Assembly: GCF_000315625.1 (NCBI RefSeq)
Contig: NW_005434620.1
Coordinates: 432,244-484,602, forward strand
Source: Guillardia theta CCMP2712
Taxonomy: Eukaryota; Cryptophyceae; Pyrenomonadales; Geminigeraceae
Length of the DNA stretch: 52,359 nucleotides
Direction: 5' to 3'
Positions 13,676 to 28,876 of the stretch are shown piece after piece (position 1 is the stretch's first letter; every line of letters starts with the position of its first letter). The notes under the pieces are model-generated. The model was not told the DNA's origin. It saw only the letters and a program-made list of their open reading frames with translations, and made no database searches. A program made the translations under genes and the position numbers.

Positions 13676-14173
13676 AGCTCAGTCCTCAACCTCATCCTCC
13701 CAGCATGGTGGCGGGTCCAAACATTGCAACACCCTTGCGAAATCCTTCCGTCAGATTCACAAAACTCTTCATCCCTTGGCTCAGCCATATCATGCACTGC
13801 TGCTCCCCACCTCAGCTCTCCTCTCTGCCCCCTGACCTGATTCTCCCCGCTGCTTTTTCTTCCCTGACTCCTTCATTCACCCCTCTTGTTCCGCCCCACG
13901 GCCTCACTCGCCTTCACTCCCCTTTCTCCCTCCTTGCTGTGTTCATCCTCCAGCCCCCCCCCCCAAACCCTCTCCTGCCTCCTCCTCTTCTTCTTGACCC
14001 CTCCTCTTCCTCCTCCTCCCCTCTCCTCTCCTCCCCTCTCCTCTCCTCTCCTCTCCTCTCCTCTCCTCTCCCTTCCTCACATTGGTGTCAGATCCTACCT
14101 CCTTGTCGGATCTTTCTTTTTTTTTTTCATTTCTTCTTCTTTTTTTTGTTCTTTTTTGGTTTGTGCTGTCGCA
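13676..14173. other. Divergent spacer: pyrimidine tracts
   Basis: This spacer lies between the starts of the ankyrin gene (minus) and the lipase gene (plus). It is strongly pyrimidine-rich on the plus strand: CTCCT runs at about 14020-14075, then T-rich runs at about 14115-14160 just before the lipase start. No gene is supported; long open frames here are compositional. Confidence 0.7.
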
Positions 14174-17337
<3,164 letters not shown>

Positions 17338-17357
17338 AGCTCGTTGCTCTTGTGTCC

Positions 17358-20300
17358 TCAGTCTTCGCTGGTCCACTGGTCTTGCACAAAGATCCGCCAT
17401 GCCCGGAAGACCTCCGCTCGGTTGTTGTTGTTCCACATCGCGCTGATCCGCTTGCCGATCGTCTCATACGTGTAGTTGGTGAGGAACTTCCGTACGTCGT
17501 CCTCGATCCAGGAGGTGGAGAGGGAGTAGGGGATCGGGTTGTGCCCGCACCTCAGCCGCGTGAGTCCCGTCAGGTCTAAGAGGCTCTGGGGGATGTTGGT
17601 GAACTTGTTCTTAGACATGTCGAGCTCGCGAAGAGAAGTGAGGGAAGAGAAGGAGGGCGGCAACCTCATGATCAGGTTGTCCCGGAACCGCAGGGATCGG
17701 AGGTTGACCAGGCAGCCTATCGTGTCGGGCAGGAAGCAGAGGCCGTTCTTGTCCAGCTGCAGCTGTAGCAGGGGGGCGAGGTGGGGGTGGTCGAGCTGGA
17801 GGACAAGCTTCCCCATGTCCATCCCCGTCAGGTCCATCCTCCTGGTCTCGAAGCCCTCCCACACCCTCCTGAGGTACGATATGGTGCCTCGCAGCCCCCG
17901 CGAGTTGATGCTCTCGGGCGGGTCGATCAAGTCCTCGCACTCGAACATGTCCAGACTCTCCAGCGCCTCCAGCGCCCCGAGGGATGGCGGGAGGAAGCGG
18001 AGGGGGTTGGAGCTGACGTCCACTCGCTGCAAGGAGGCGAGGTCCCCCATGCGCCATGGTAGTTCGACGATGTGGTTGGCAGAGACGGTCAGGCGCCGCA
18101 GGCGAGCCAGGCCGCAGAGTTGATCGGGGATGGCGATGATGTCGTTAGCGTTGAGGGAGAGAGTCTTCAGCCCTGTGCACCTGCCGAGCTCACGGGGGAG
18201 GACGCGCAGGTTGTTGTTCTTCAAGCTGAGAAGGGTGAGGCAGCTGAGCTGGCTGATGGAGGGAGAGACGGACCGGAGGCGGTTGTCGCCGGCCTCCAAC
18301 TTCTCCAGGGTAAACAGCTGGAAAATCATCTCCGGCAGCTCCCGCAGGTGGTTGTGCGACACGTTGACTCGAGTCAGGCTGTACCAGCCCGACACGTCCG
18401 GCAGCTCCTCCAGCACGTTGTAAGAGCACTCGAAGTCTCGCAGGCTCTTGAGCCCCAGCACCCCTTCGCTCCCTGCGCTCCCTCCGTCTGCCGCCAGCGA
18501 CTGGATGTGGTTGACGTGGAGGTCAATGTAGGTGAGCAGCTGCAGGTTGCTGAAGGATGGGGGAATCTCGCTGACGTTGTTCCTCCCCAGCCCCAGCCAT
18601 GTCAGGTTGCTCAGGGCCCCGACGCCCTCGTGGATTCTGCTCAGGAGGTTCTCCGACAGATCCAGTTGAGTCAGGGCGGTCAAGACGCCGAGGGTGTCCG
18701 GCAGGAAGTCGATCTTGTTCTCCTTGAGATCCAGCACGGTGAGGGAAGTGAAGGTGAAGACCTCCTGGGGGATGCTGGTGAGCTGAAGGTGCGTCAGGTT
18801 CAAACTTGGGACGCTCATGCGCTGGTGGATCCGGTCGAAGAACTTACTCATGGCCTGCGTCCCGGACATCATGTGCTCGATGGGAATCGTGCGCAGGGTT
18901 GCCTTCTCCTGCGACAGCGGCACGAGCTCGATCGAGTTGAGATCGTCTTGCTGCACCGTCTGCAAAGACAAGGTCTGCTCTTCGTTGACAGAGAGACAAC
19001 GGAGATTCTCCAGCTTCTTGACAGTCGTTGGGATGGACATGAACTGGTTGCCATCCAGAGACAAGGTAGTAAGGGAGGACAAGGAGCCTATCTCCGGAGG
19101 CATCGAGATCAGCAGGTTGTCTTTCAAGTGCAGTTCGATCAAGCTACAAAGGCTGTCACCATGAAGTTCAGCAACGTGAGATGGTTACCTCTTGAGACCT
19201 TTGACTTCAGGAGGGATAGTCGTCAGCCTGTTGCTGTTGACGTTGAAGTAGACGAGACTCTCCAGTCTCTTGATGGAGCTGGGAAGCCTGCTGAGAAGGT
19301 TCGAAGACAGGTCAAACCTCTCAAGGTTCCTCAGGTTCCCAAGTTCCACCGGCAGGGTCTCAAGGCGGTTGAAAGACATGTCAATCTCTTTCAGGGACAC
19401 GCAATAACAGACTGTGTTTGGCAGCAGCGAGATTGAATTGCAGGAGGCGATGAACTGATTCAACCCTGAGATCCTGAAGATTCCCTTAGGAAGCTCTCGG
19501 ATGTTGTTCTGCGAGATCTTCATCCGCTTCATCTTGCTGCATCTTTCTATCTCAGGCGTGACGGTGTCGATGGTGTTGGACGACATGTCCAGCTCCTTCA
19601 GGTTGACCAGGTCGGCGATGTGCCGATCGATCGACACGATGCTGTTGTCCTTGAGAGCGAGGCGGGAGAGGGACGGAAAGCAGGTCAAGTCGTCGCCTTG
19701 TATGATCCTCTTCAGATCGTTTCCCGGGGCCTTCAGCAGGACCAAGTTGGAGAGCAGGCGGATGGTGGACGGCAGCTCCTGAACGTGATTCCCGGAGATC
19801 TCCAGAGCAGTGAGGACAGTAAGGTTCCACCAGTTGATGTTGAGAACCGTCAGGTTCATGTCGATCAGTACCAGGTCTCGACTTCGTTGTCCGTTGCGGA
19901 CTCGTCGGAAATAGGTGAAGACAGCGTCTCGACCTTGCTTCAAGATCTCGTTCGGCTGTGAGTTCAGGTCAGCAGCAGCCATCAGGGTCGATCGAGCCTC
20001 ACCGGGTCTGTGATGGCGTTGTTGTCCGCAGAGAGGAGGGTGAGGCTTGTCTCAAGAGCCTCTAGCTCGACCGGCAAGAAAACGATCTGATTGTTGGAGA
20101 AGTCCAGAGACTGCAGGCTTGTCATGAAGCCAACCTCTCTCGGCAGCTCCTGCAGCTGGTTGTACGATAAGTCCAGGTACTCCACCTCCTCCAGCGTCCC
20201 GATGTCTGGAGGGATACCGCGCAACGAGTTGTGGGAGAAGTCTATCCTCTTCAGACGCTTCAGCTCCCGGATGTCAGGGGGAGTGTCGACCAGGCTGTTG

Positions 20301-23300
20301 TACGCGCAGTCCAGCTCTCTGAGGTTGGTGAACTTGGAGATGCTACCAGGAAGGAAGGTGACCTGGTTGTATCGGAGGTAGAGGACCTCCAGGTTGGTCA
20401 GCTGAAACAATGCAGCGATCTTCTTCGACCGGTTCTTTGACTTGAGGCTCAACATGACCTGTCCACGCACCTTGGCATCGATGACACTTCTAAGTTTTGA
20501 CTTGCCGTCCGCGTTCTGATCGCCAGCTCTTTGAGTGATTCTGACGGTATCGGTCAAAGTCTCAGACATGTCGTCGATGTTACGATAGAGAGAAGCGATC
20601 TTGTTCCTCGACATGTCGAGGTAACGGATGTGCGGAGTGAATGTCAGGATCTCGGGTACTGACCCGAACTCGTTCCCCGCTATGTCGAGGTGTGTCAGGG
20701 ATACCATCTCCTTGGAAGAAGGTGGCAAACTTGACAGCTGGTTGTCTTTCACGATGAAGGTCTCCAACGAGCTGAGAATCCCGATGTCTCGAGGAACTGC
20801 CGTCAGGTGGTTGTTGGACAAGTCGATGGCCCGCAGGCCCCCGCACAACCTGTTGAGCGTGCGGAGGGGAGCAGAGACTTTGCCGAGATTCAACGAGCTG
20901 AGGTCCAGCTGCTGGGAAGAGGCTGCGAAGTACTGCCGATAGAGGTAGTCCAGCAAGGGAGCGGTTCCTCGTACCACGATGGCGTCGGGCGGGTCTTCCA
21001 AGTGGAGGAACTTGTCGCACCTGATGTCCTCCAAGGAAGTCTTGAGGGCTCCAATGGAGAGCGGGATGTGCTCTAGAGGGTTCTTGTCCACGTCAAGAGT
21101 CTTGAGGTAGAGTCGATCGAAGACGTCGGGGATGCTTCTGATCTGGTTGCCTTGCACCGACAGCTCTCTCAGGTTGGTCATCTTGGCGATCTCCACAGGG
21201 AGCTCGGTAGCAGCGTTCTTGGCGAAGTTGAGCACGACTAACTGAGGAATGTCAGTGAGAACAGTGTCAAACGAGGTCAGGTGGTTGGAGGAGACGTCAA
21301 GTATTTTCAAGTTGTTGAGTAGACTCATGGTGTAAGGAATGCTGTCGATCTGATTATGAGCAACTCGCAGCTCTTTCAAGAGCTTCAGCCTGGAGATTTT
21401 TCGTGGGATCCTGTCGATTCGGTTCTTCTCCACAGACAGGAAGGTCAAGTTGGTGAGGGAATAGAACAAGAACGAGGAAAGCTCCTCTAGAAAGTTGTTC
21501 TCCACGCTCAAGTGCACAAGGCTGTTGGCAAACTCCAGCTGCTCTGGTAACGTATGAAACCTGTTGCTCGAGAGGTTGAGGGTGCCGATGTCTTGCAGGT
21601 CTGCCTCATAGGGCAGCTCTCGGAAGTCCATGGAGCTCAGGTCAAGTTTGCCGTTGACTTGCGCTTCATGGAAGATCCGCAGGTAGGTCTTGACGTACTC
21701 GATGTTCTCTAGCGCTATCCTCCTCAGAGGCATGTGCAGCGGATTGTTCGCTACCGACAGACGCTCGAGTGCGTCCATTGTGAACATTTTGTTGGGCAAA
21801 GTCGTCAACTGATTTCCATCCAGGGCCAGAACTTTCAAACTTCGCAATGACACGATGCCCTCAATCCTGGTGATCTTGTTCTCTTGCAAGAACAGTCCTT
21901 CGATGGCGGTCAGAGCCAGGAGAGGCCGGGGAAGCTGGACGAGGTGGTTCCGCTGCATGTGAAGGTAGCGCAGAGAGCAAAGTCGGGTGAAGTCAGCTGG
22001 GAGGTCCGAGATGAAGTTTGAGTTCAGGACGAGAGTCTCGATCACTTCCGGCACGTTCAAGTCCAGGCTGAAAGAAGGCATTCCTATGCCAGACCAGTCC
22101 AGCGTGAAGACTCGATGCGATGGAGATTGCCTTAGAAACGTTTCTATCAAGTTGTAGAATGTCTCTTTCGTCATGACTTCATCATGCCAATTTTCCTGCA
22201 CGTATGACTTCAACTCGTGTTTGTTCAAGCCTTCCACAGAAATTGTTTTCAGGCCATCAAAGAACTCTTTGGTGTTAATCTTTCCACTTCCATCATCGTC
22301 TAGCTTCGAATACATTTCGTCCAGGTTCTCAAACCACAGCTTCCGCTTCACGTTGACATATCTCAGAAACGACTGCGTGCTCAAACCTGCTAGAGCTTGC
22401 GGAGGCGAGCTCAAAGGGTTGTCTCGAACATCGAGATGTGTCAGATGCGTCAAGCTTCCCAGCCCTAGAGGGATTCGCTCGATCAAGTTGCTTGAGAGGA
22501 TCAAAGATTCCAGGTTCGTCATCTCGGATATTCGATTCACGTCCTGCAATCTTAAAGAAGCTCAACGACTGACCATTGCCGACATCATGACCTCACCTGT
22601 TTCGCTGCAGGTCCAAAACTGTGAGAAAATGCATCTCAAGAACAAAATCTGCACGTACAATCAAACGGTGAAGGAGGGGAGAGTTTTGCCCCTCTTACCT
22701 GGTAACGATTGAAACGTGACATCATGAAGTGTAAGAGCGCAATCCTCTTCCGCCATGTGAACTGCCTCTAGAACTTTGAAGACGGTCTTGTAACCACCAG
22801 ACATAAGATCTGCTGGTAGATTCAACGGGTTCGCAACAATGTTCAATTTGGTGATCTTTTGACATCTGTATAGCACTGACGGTAATCTGCGAAGGTTGTT
22901 GTGGGATACGTCGATGGTTCTCAAGCTCCCACAATTTTCTATCTGTGATGGGATTTCTTTCAGCTTGTTCTCTTCAAGGGAGATCACTTGGAGGTTCGTC
23001 AGATTCCCTATGGACGGAGGCAACGCGATCAGACGGTTCTTTCCGAGCTTGAGAGATTGGAGGGCTGTAAGCAGCCCGACCTCAGCAGGGAGTTCTTTGA
23101 TCTCATTCTTGGTGGCTGAGATGTTTGACAGGATGAAGATATCACAAATCAAACCAGGAAAGACTGTGAGCTTCATCTCGTTGAGAACTAAGTTTCCCGT
23201 CTTCCTGCTCGTCTCGATCTTGGTCAGAGCTTGCTTGCTCGTCCGTGGGAGGCTCCTGAGTTCCTCGCTGCGGATGCTGCGGAATCGTTCAAGGATGCTC

Positions 23301-23545
23301 TTTGCAACATTTTCACCACATCGGAACAACTTCATGATGGTTGCATGCTCCACGTTGATGAAGCGCGCTCCTCGGATCTCTTGCTCCCGGCATTTCTCGG
23401 CTATCTCAGGGTAGCCGAGTCTCTCGATCACCTCAGCCGCTTCCACGTGGCTCCAGCTGTAGAGTCGAGGATTCTCCTGCCCCTGAGGCTGCCCGAGGAG
23501 CAAGGAGGTCCCTGACGAGGAGGAGCTCGTGGGCTGAAGACTCAT
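17358..23545 (-). CDS. Giant SAM / leucine-rich-repeat / EF-hand protein, 1989 residues
   Basis: Five exons (23545-22699, 22618-22597, 22550-20003, 19955-19189, 19143-17358) sum to 5970 nt; the second is a 22-nt micro-exon encoding VLDLQRN. Residues about 28-92 form a SAM domain (WSHVEAAEVIERLGY... ILERFRSIRSE). Then follow dozens of LRRs of the short 23-residue type, for example LQSLKLGKNRLIALPPSIGN. One EF-hand loop (DDDGSGKINTKEF, about residues 373-385) interrupts them. LRR blocks are separated at least six times by a related helical spacer: a PP..I...G...YLR core followed by LDLSSM-like strands. The C-terminus ends in a Trp-rich helical tail. LRRs and SAM bind proteins and EF-hands bind Ca2+; no catalytic domain was seen, so it is probably a scaffold. 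No signal peptide. Confidence 0.92.
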
Positions 23546-24188
23546 GGGCTACTCTCACGCTGATGGCACCGCGATCTGAATCCACGGAGCATGCAAGCTT
23601 GGATTCCACCTGCCTCGCAGCGAACATGGTCGTCGCTCCAGGTCGACATGGGAAGTTTTGGGAAGATGCAGCAACAAGCGTCTCCTCCTCCTACCACTTC
23701 ATCCGTTTGACTTTGCCATGCCGGTCGCTAGGTAACTGTAGTAACGGAAGCAGGATGGGTAGGGGTGGTCAAGTGAGGGGTTCATAATCAGAAACAAGGG
23801 GTGGTGAAGCTAAAGGATCGAAGGTTGTTATTGATTTACATGATAGAGGAAGGATCCCTTGTATCAAAGACTCCAATTAAAAGGGAATGAAGCATGTGGG
23901 GCAGTAGGGAATGGGATGCGGATGAGAGGGTTGGGACAACGGGTCCATGTTATATTACAAGGGGTGGGGTATACAGCAAAGGGGTGGGTAGGGTGGGGTC
24001 GTCCGTTGATATCCACAATGGAGAACTGGGAATATGTGATGGGAGAGAAGATGGAATAAGAGGGTAAAACATTGAAAGACAAGTCGACAGCAACACAAAA
24101 AAACTTTGAGCAGCTCTTTGATCAAGTCTTGCTCTTGAGATCTGCACTCAAAAGACACTTGTTGAATGTAGACAGACTTTATGCAATC
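23546..24188. other. Divergent spacer with G-tract island
   Basis: This spacer lies between the starts of the LRR gene and the propeller gene. GGGGTGG, GGGGTGGGTAGGGTGGGG and similar tracts occur at about 23755-24000 on the plus strand. No gene is supported; an upstream in-frame extension of the propeller ORF exists but adds a non-signal-like leader. Confidence 0.7.
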
Positions 24189-27100
24189 ATGATTTCCATG
24201 CAGCGAAAAATCTACTCTCTTATCATCACTCTGCTTCTTCTAGACACTGTTGTAGCTCCTGGTGAACAAATATGTAACTTTCCGGAGACCGGCACCTTGC
24301 AGGAAGGAGATGCATCCTTTCCCTACACTACAATCAGGTTTGACTTCCAGTTGGGCTACATTTCTTGTAACGAAACGATTTGTAGGCTAGCACCAACAGC
24401 ATCGAGAGAAGACTCGTACTACGTGGGATCAAAGATATCAATCACCCAAGGGACGGGAGCTGGTGCATCATCCGTCATCTCCGCTTATTGCGGATGGTCG
24501 CATGCATCCTGCGAGGGGGTTGACAACGCTGGTGATTTTCAGAGCGTAGCATTTTCTATGTACAAGGACAGCAGCAGCAAGAATGTCGCATCTTCCTTGG
24601 TTATCAAACTCCCAGCAATCGATCGAGGGGGACGAAGGACACCAAACTCCGGACAGATCACGTGTTCTTCACAATACAAGACGCCATACATGACGACGTA
24701 TAGCGGTTCTGATTGCTTCGGCCCTTACGCTGGGATGAACGTCTTCATCTCCTCGGGAACTGGTGCTGGACAGGTGGGACTTGTGCGGGCAGGTCCCAAC
24801 TCCAACTATGAGATCCTCGTCACCGGGCTGTTCGGATGGTGTCAGAACGGAAGTGACGCTCTCGCCTGTCAGACCAATTGGCATGATCCACGTCTCGAGC
24901 CCAACTGTAAGGTACGTTGACGTCACCTGTCACTGTTGCTGGGCTTCTTGTCATGCTAACACCATGTTACGTGATTGCTCTGAACTTTTTTTTCAGGCAA
25001 ACAATGGAGCGAGGTGCATACTGGATGCTGATTGTACTGGTGGAGGAAACTGCCATGTGCCTGTTGACACTACGTCCACGTATACGATAGCCATGTCGAC
25101 AGTTCCCACCACTTGCGTTCCACTGTGCGATGGAGTAGCATCGTTCACAGCTACAGTTGACTTCAAAGTTGCCACAGCTACAGACAGTGTATACCAGATC
25201 GAACGAGGATGCTACCATGAGAGGTATGGAGCAGGAATGAGAAAATTGGGAGCAACAGGAAGTGGCTCTGGGCAGCAGAGTGTTATGCTGGAGTATAAAG
25301 CCGTCATCCCTGGAGGAGAGGTCACTGCATCGCCAGTCCTGTGCAGCGACGGCTCTGTAGTGGTCGCCTCGATGAGGGGATTCCTGACTAAGGTAGGACG
25401 TGTAGACCGACCGTTCGGCCTTGGTGACTTGACTCTTGTTGACAGTTCTCTCCTAGCGGCCAGATAAGCTGGAGCATCTTTGTTGGCCCTGTGGCCGGAA
25501 GCCCTTGCGTTGGCGAGGACGACACCATCTACTTTGGAAGCAATGACAGAAACGTGTGGGCAGTGAACGCGTTCGGGGTCGTGAAATGGAAGTACCTTAC
25601 CCCACTTCCTTTGCACTCAACTCCTTTGGCTACTCAAAATGCTGTCTTCATCGGAGATCGCACAGGAATGCTTTACAAGGTAAACTCACACAGTCCGATG
25701 GCTGCTGATCATGTTCTGTAGTTCAATCTGGACGGGACCTTGGGTTGGCAGTTCATGACTGGAGGTGAAATTCTCGGCAGCCCTGCGATAGTTCGGGGGG
25801 AGCGTGTCTTGATTGGATCTCTGGATACCTTTCTGTACTGCGTCAACATCTCCACTGGGAATCTCGTTTGGAAGGCTTCAAATGGGCAGCAAATATCCGG
25901 AACTCCGCTGGTGCTGGTCAGTTGATATGGTAGAGATCGTCCCTTTCTTACTTGCTTGACTCAGGATACTTCAATTGCCTATGGCACGCGAGAGGGGGAA
26001 TTACAGAAGGGAGAGATAGTTTATTGACGATGAATGGCGAAACCATCTGGAATTATTCAACATCCTCCAGTATCGTATCCAAACCTGCTCGAGGTGACTT
26101 TAGCGTGATGTACTTCTCGTCCGTGGATGGAAAAGTGTTGTCCCTTCAGGTGAACGACAGCACGCAACAATGCCGTGAAGTTCTCTGAACTCTCAACTTC
26201 CGCAGATCGACGGCAACTTGCGATGGCGATATGTGACGGGAGGAACCGGAGGAACCTGCAGGGTCACCAATCGACCTGTAGAGTATCTGCAAGTGAGCGT
26301 TGGAGATGAAAACCCGAGCAACGGAATCTCAATCACCCTGGGCTCTGATGCGAGTACAACCAGCCATCACTACGATGGTTACAGGTGTAACGTCTTGTGC
26401 CATGTCGCTCTTCTCACCTCAACTCCAGGGCGACTTTTACCATCGAGAGCGGAACCCTCCTCAAGGGGTTGAACCTCGCCGTGCGGGACGTGGTGACGGC
26501 CTACTCCCCGATCGTCTCGCAGCATGACAGCGTCTTCTACGACTCGTCGAACCAGAACTCAGCCATCGTCCTGCAGTTCACCGCCAGAGATCGCATCATC
26601 GCCGGCGAACAGATTTCGATTCGTTTGCCAGGCCTGACCCGGAGCAGCGGGGACGTACCAGTCATCTACCCCCCGTACGTGCCTGCTGTCGGCAACAACC
26701 TTCTCAGCTCGCGCGGAGTTCTGGTGGGAGGCAGCCGTACCTCCATCACCTTCGGCGACGTGAGCGCAAACTTCTGCGGCCTCTACTCGGCCTGCCTGGG
26801 AGCGAAGGTTGAGTTTCTGTCGGGCCCCGGGGCAGGGCAAACTGCGGTGATAGTAGGATACGACAACTCAACACTGACCGCGAACATCACCTTTGTGGAG
26901 ATTCCGCCCGACTACACCACCAGCTACTCCGTCACCACGAGCAGCAGCGCCAAGTTCAACGGAACCTGGAACTCCTCCTCCGAAACGCTCACCCTCCAGG
27001 TCAAGTACTTGTTGGGAACAGCCAACTGCGCGTCAGGATGTTCTCTCAACCGAATTGTTCTGGACGCTTCATCAGCTGGACAAGCGGGGGAGTACTCGGG

Positions 27101-28656
27101 GTACACCATCGAGGTGTACGCAGGAACAGGAGCAGGACAGTCCGTGCCCTGCTACACTTATGATGCCTCGTCAAATGCGTGCTCGGTCGACGGGTTGAGG
27201 ACGCCACTGGATTCGACATCCAAGTATCGTATCGGACCTTCAATCCAAGACGGAGAGAATGTGCTAGTAGTCATCCCAGCATCGCAAGATTTCGTGTACC
27301 CAACCTATTCCGGTCTCATCCAAGGATACACCACCAATAAGGTTGTGATCGCGACGACTTCCAGCAGTCAAGATGACTTCTATGCCGACATGAGTCTTGA
27401 AGTGCGTTTCAAGGACGTCGGTTACCTTGCAGCCGCTGTGACAGACGCTGAGTCATACGTGCTAACGCTCAATCAGTCAGCCAGTTCTCTGCGCATTTTT
27501 GTGTCATCATATCTCAAGATAGACTCTGAAGTCATGTTGGTGGATCTAGTTAATGGCACTCAAGTGTGGGTATCGAGGGCGCAGCTCGACACGTACACTG
27601 GACAGCACGCACAGGGATCGATGGTTGAGGTGTTTGACTACCGACTGATTTCCTCCTACACTGCCGCAACCCAAACCCTCACCATCGCAACTACTCCACC
27701 GGTCTCTTACCAGAGCCAGGACTACTACAGAATACGAGGAGAGAACGGCTACTTCACCTTCAGTGGGATGGTGAACACCGACTTCAACAGCCTTCCTCGT
27801 CCCTACTCTCAAGTTCTCCCCGTCGTCGATCGTCCTGGCTCAGTGCAGCTTGCCAACGTTAGCATCTCTCGCAACGCCAGTGACTACGTGGGGGCGATCT
27901 TCGTCATCACGTCAGGGCCCGGGCAGGGCGTGCAGGTGCCCATCACTGAGTTCGACACGCAGACAGGATGGATCTCTCTTTCCATCGACCGGAGCCTCTG
28001 CGCTGAAACCGTCGTCTGCTCGCCCAAGGGAAGCGAGGACGCTGGTTACAGCGGCTACACCGCCATGACCGTCTCTCACTACGAAATCATCTCCATCGGC
28101 GATGTTGCCTCCTACACCTCAGAGCGGGTCGCCGCCATCCTCGGCATCTCGACAACCGTCCCGTCTCAGTCTCAGTTCTGCAAGACCTACGACGACCCTT
28201 CTCTTCGCCGCGTCTGCGTCGAGTACGCCTTGGGTCCCACTCCTGCTCTCCTGGAGTGGGTGGCAGGGTCATGGTGCGGTGCTGGCGACCACACGACGGT
28301 CGGAGCGACTTCGCCTTGCTATGTTGACGGGCTGATCGTGACGACGTCGTCCAACAAGTTCATCTATGGCCTCAACGATGAGGGGATAGTTCAGTTCAAG
28401 TTCCCCACTGGGAAGCGAATCCAGTCGCCTCCTCTGTGAGCTAGCGCTCCCTGCTCGCCCGAACCTGATCATGACACATGCGCAGGTGCATCCTGAACCC
28501 CGACAGAAGCATCTCGATCTATGCAGCCTCCTTCGACCAGCACCTCTACAAGCTCTACGTTCCTGCTGGGAGGCAGCTGCAGGGGAGCAGGTGAGGGAGG
28601 AGGGAGGAGGAGGATCAACGAGTGACGGCTGCATGGACAGGTGGTTCTCAAAGTAA
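24189..28656 (+). CDS. Secreted PQQ-like beta-propeller protein with inserted GTGAGQ-repeat domain
   Basis: The start at 24189 gives a signal peptide (MISMQRKIYSLIITLLLLDT). The exons are 24189-24911, 24997-25392, 25446-25679, 25722-25916, 25965-26149, 26206-26384, 26429-28435, 28486-28590 and 28641-28656. Propeller blades of the PQQ/outer-membrane-assembly type are clear: DDTIYFGSNDRNVWAVNAF, ERVLIGSLDTFLYCVN and VMYFSSVDGKVLSLQ. A final blade pair follows about 700 residues later (SNKFIYGLNDEGIVQFKF, ISIYAASFDQHLYKLYV). Five related motifs, GTGAG or GPGAGQ-like, lie near 24450, 24755, 26822, 27120 and 27912, followed by strand pairs resembling STYTI or SKYRI. Exon 5 is one base short of phase, implying a frameshift at about 26021-26025. 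A surface or extracellular binding role is inferred. Confidence 0.82.
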
Positions 28657-28876
28657 AACTGCACAAACTTGAGAGAAGAGTCCGTTACAACGCCATTATC
28701 CATTCCGGCAAAGATGCCACAGCTGGGGGCTTGCTGGGGCTCCGCTGGGACAGGATTTGTCAGCAACCCAGCGCAGCAGCGCTGAACTTACCCTCGAAGA
28801 GAAGAGAACGACAACTTCTAAGAACGATCCAGCCGCAAAGAGCAGCAGAAGCTGCAGGCTGACAGTGATGGCGATT

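Noticed and set aside
18072-19436. 454-residue plus-strand frame opposite the LRR gene
   Set aside because: It is an antisense shadow of the regular LRR codons; no splice-consistent continuation or domain was seen.
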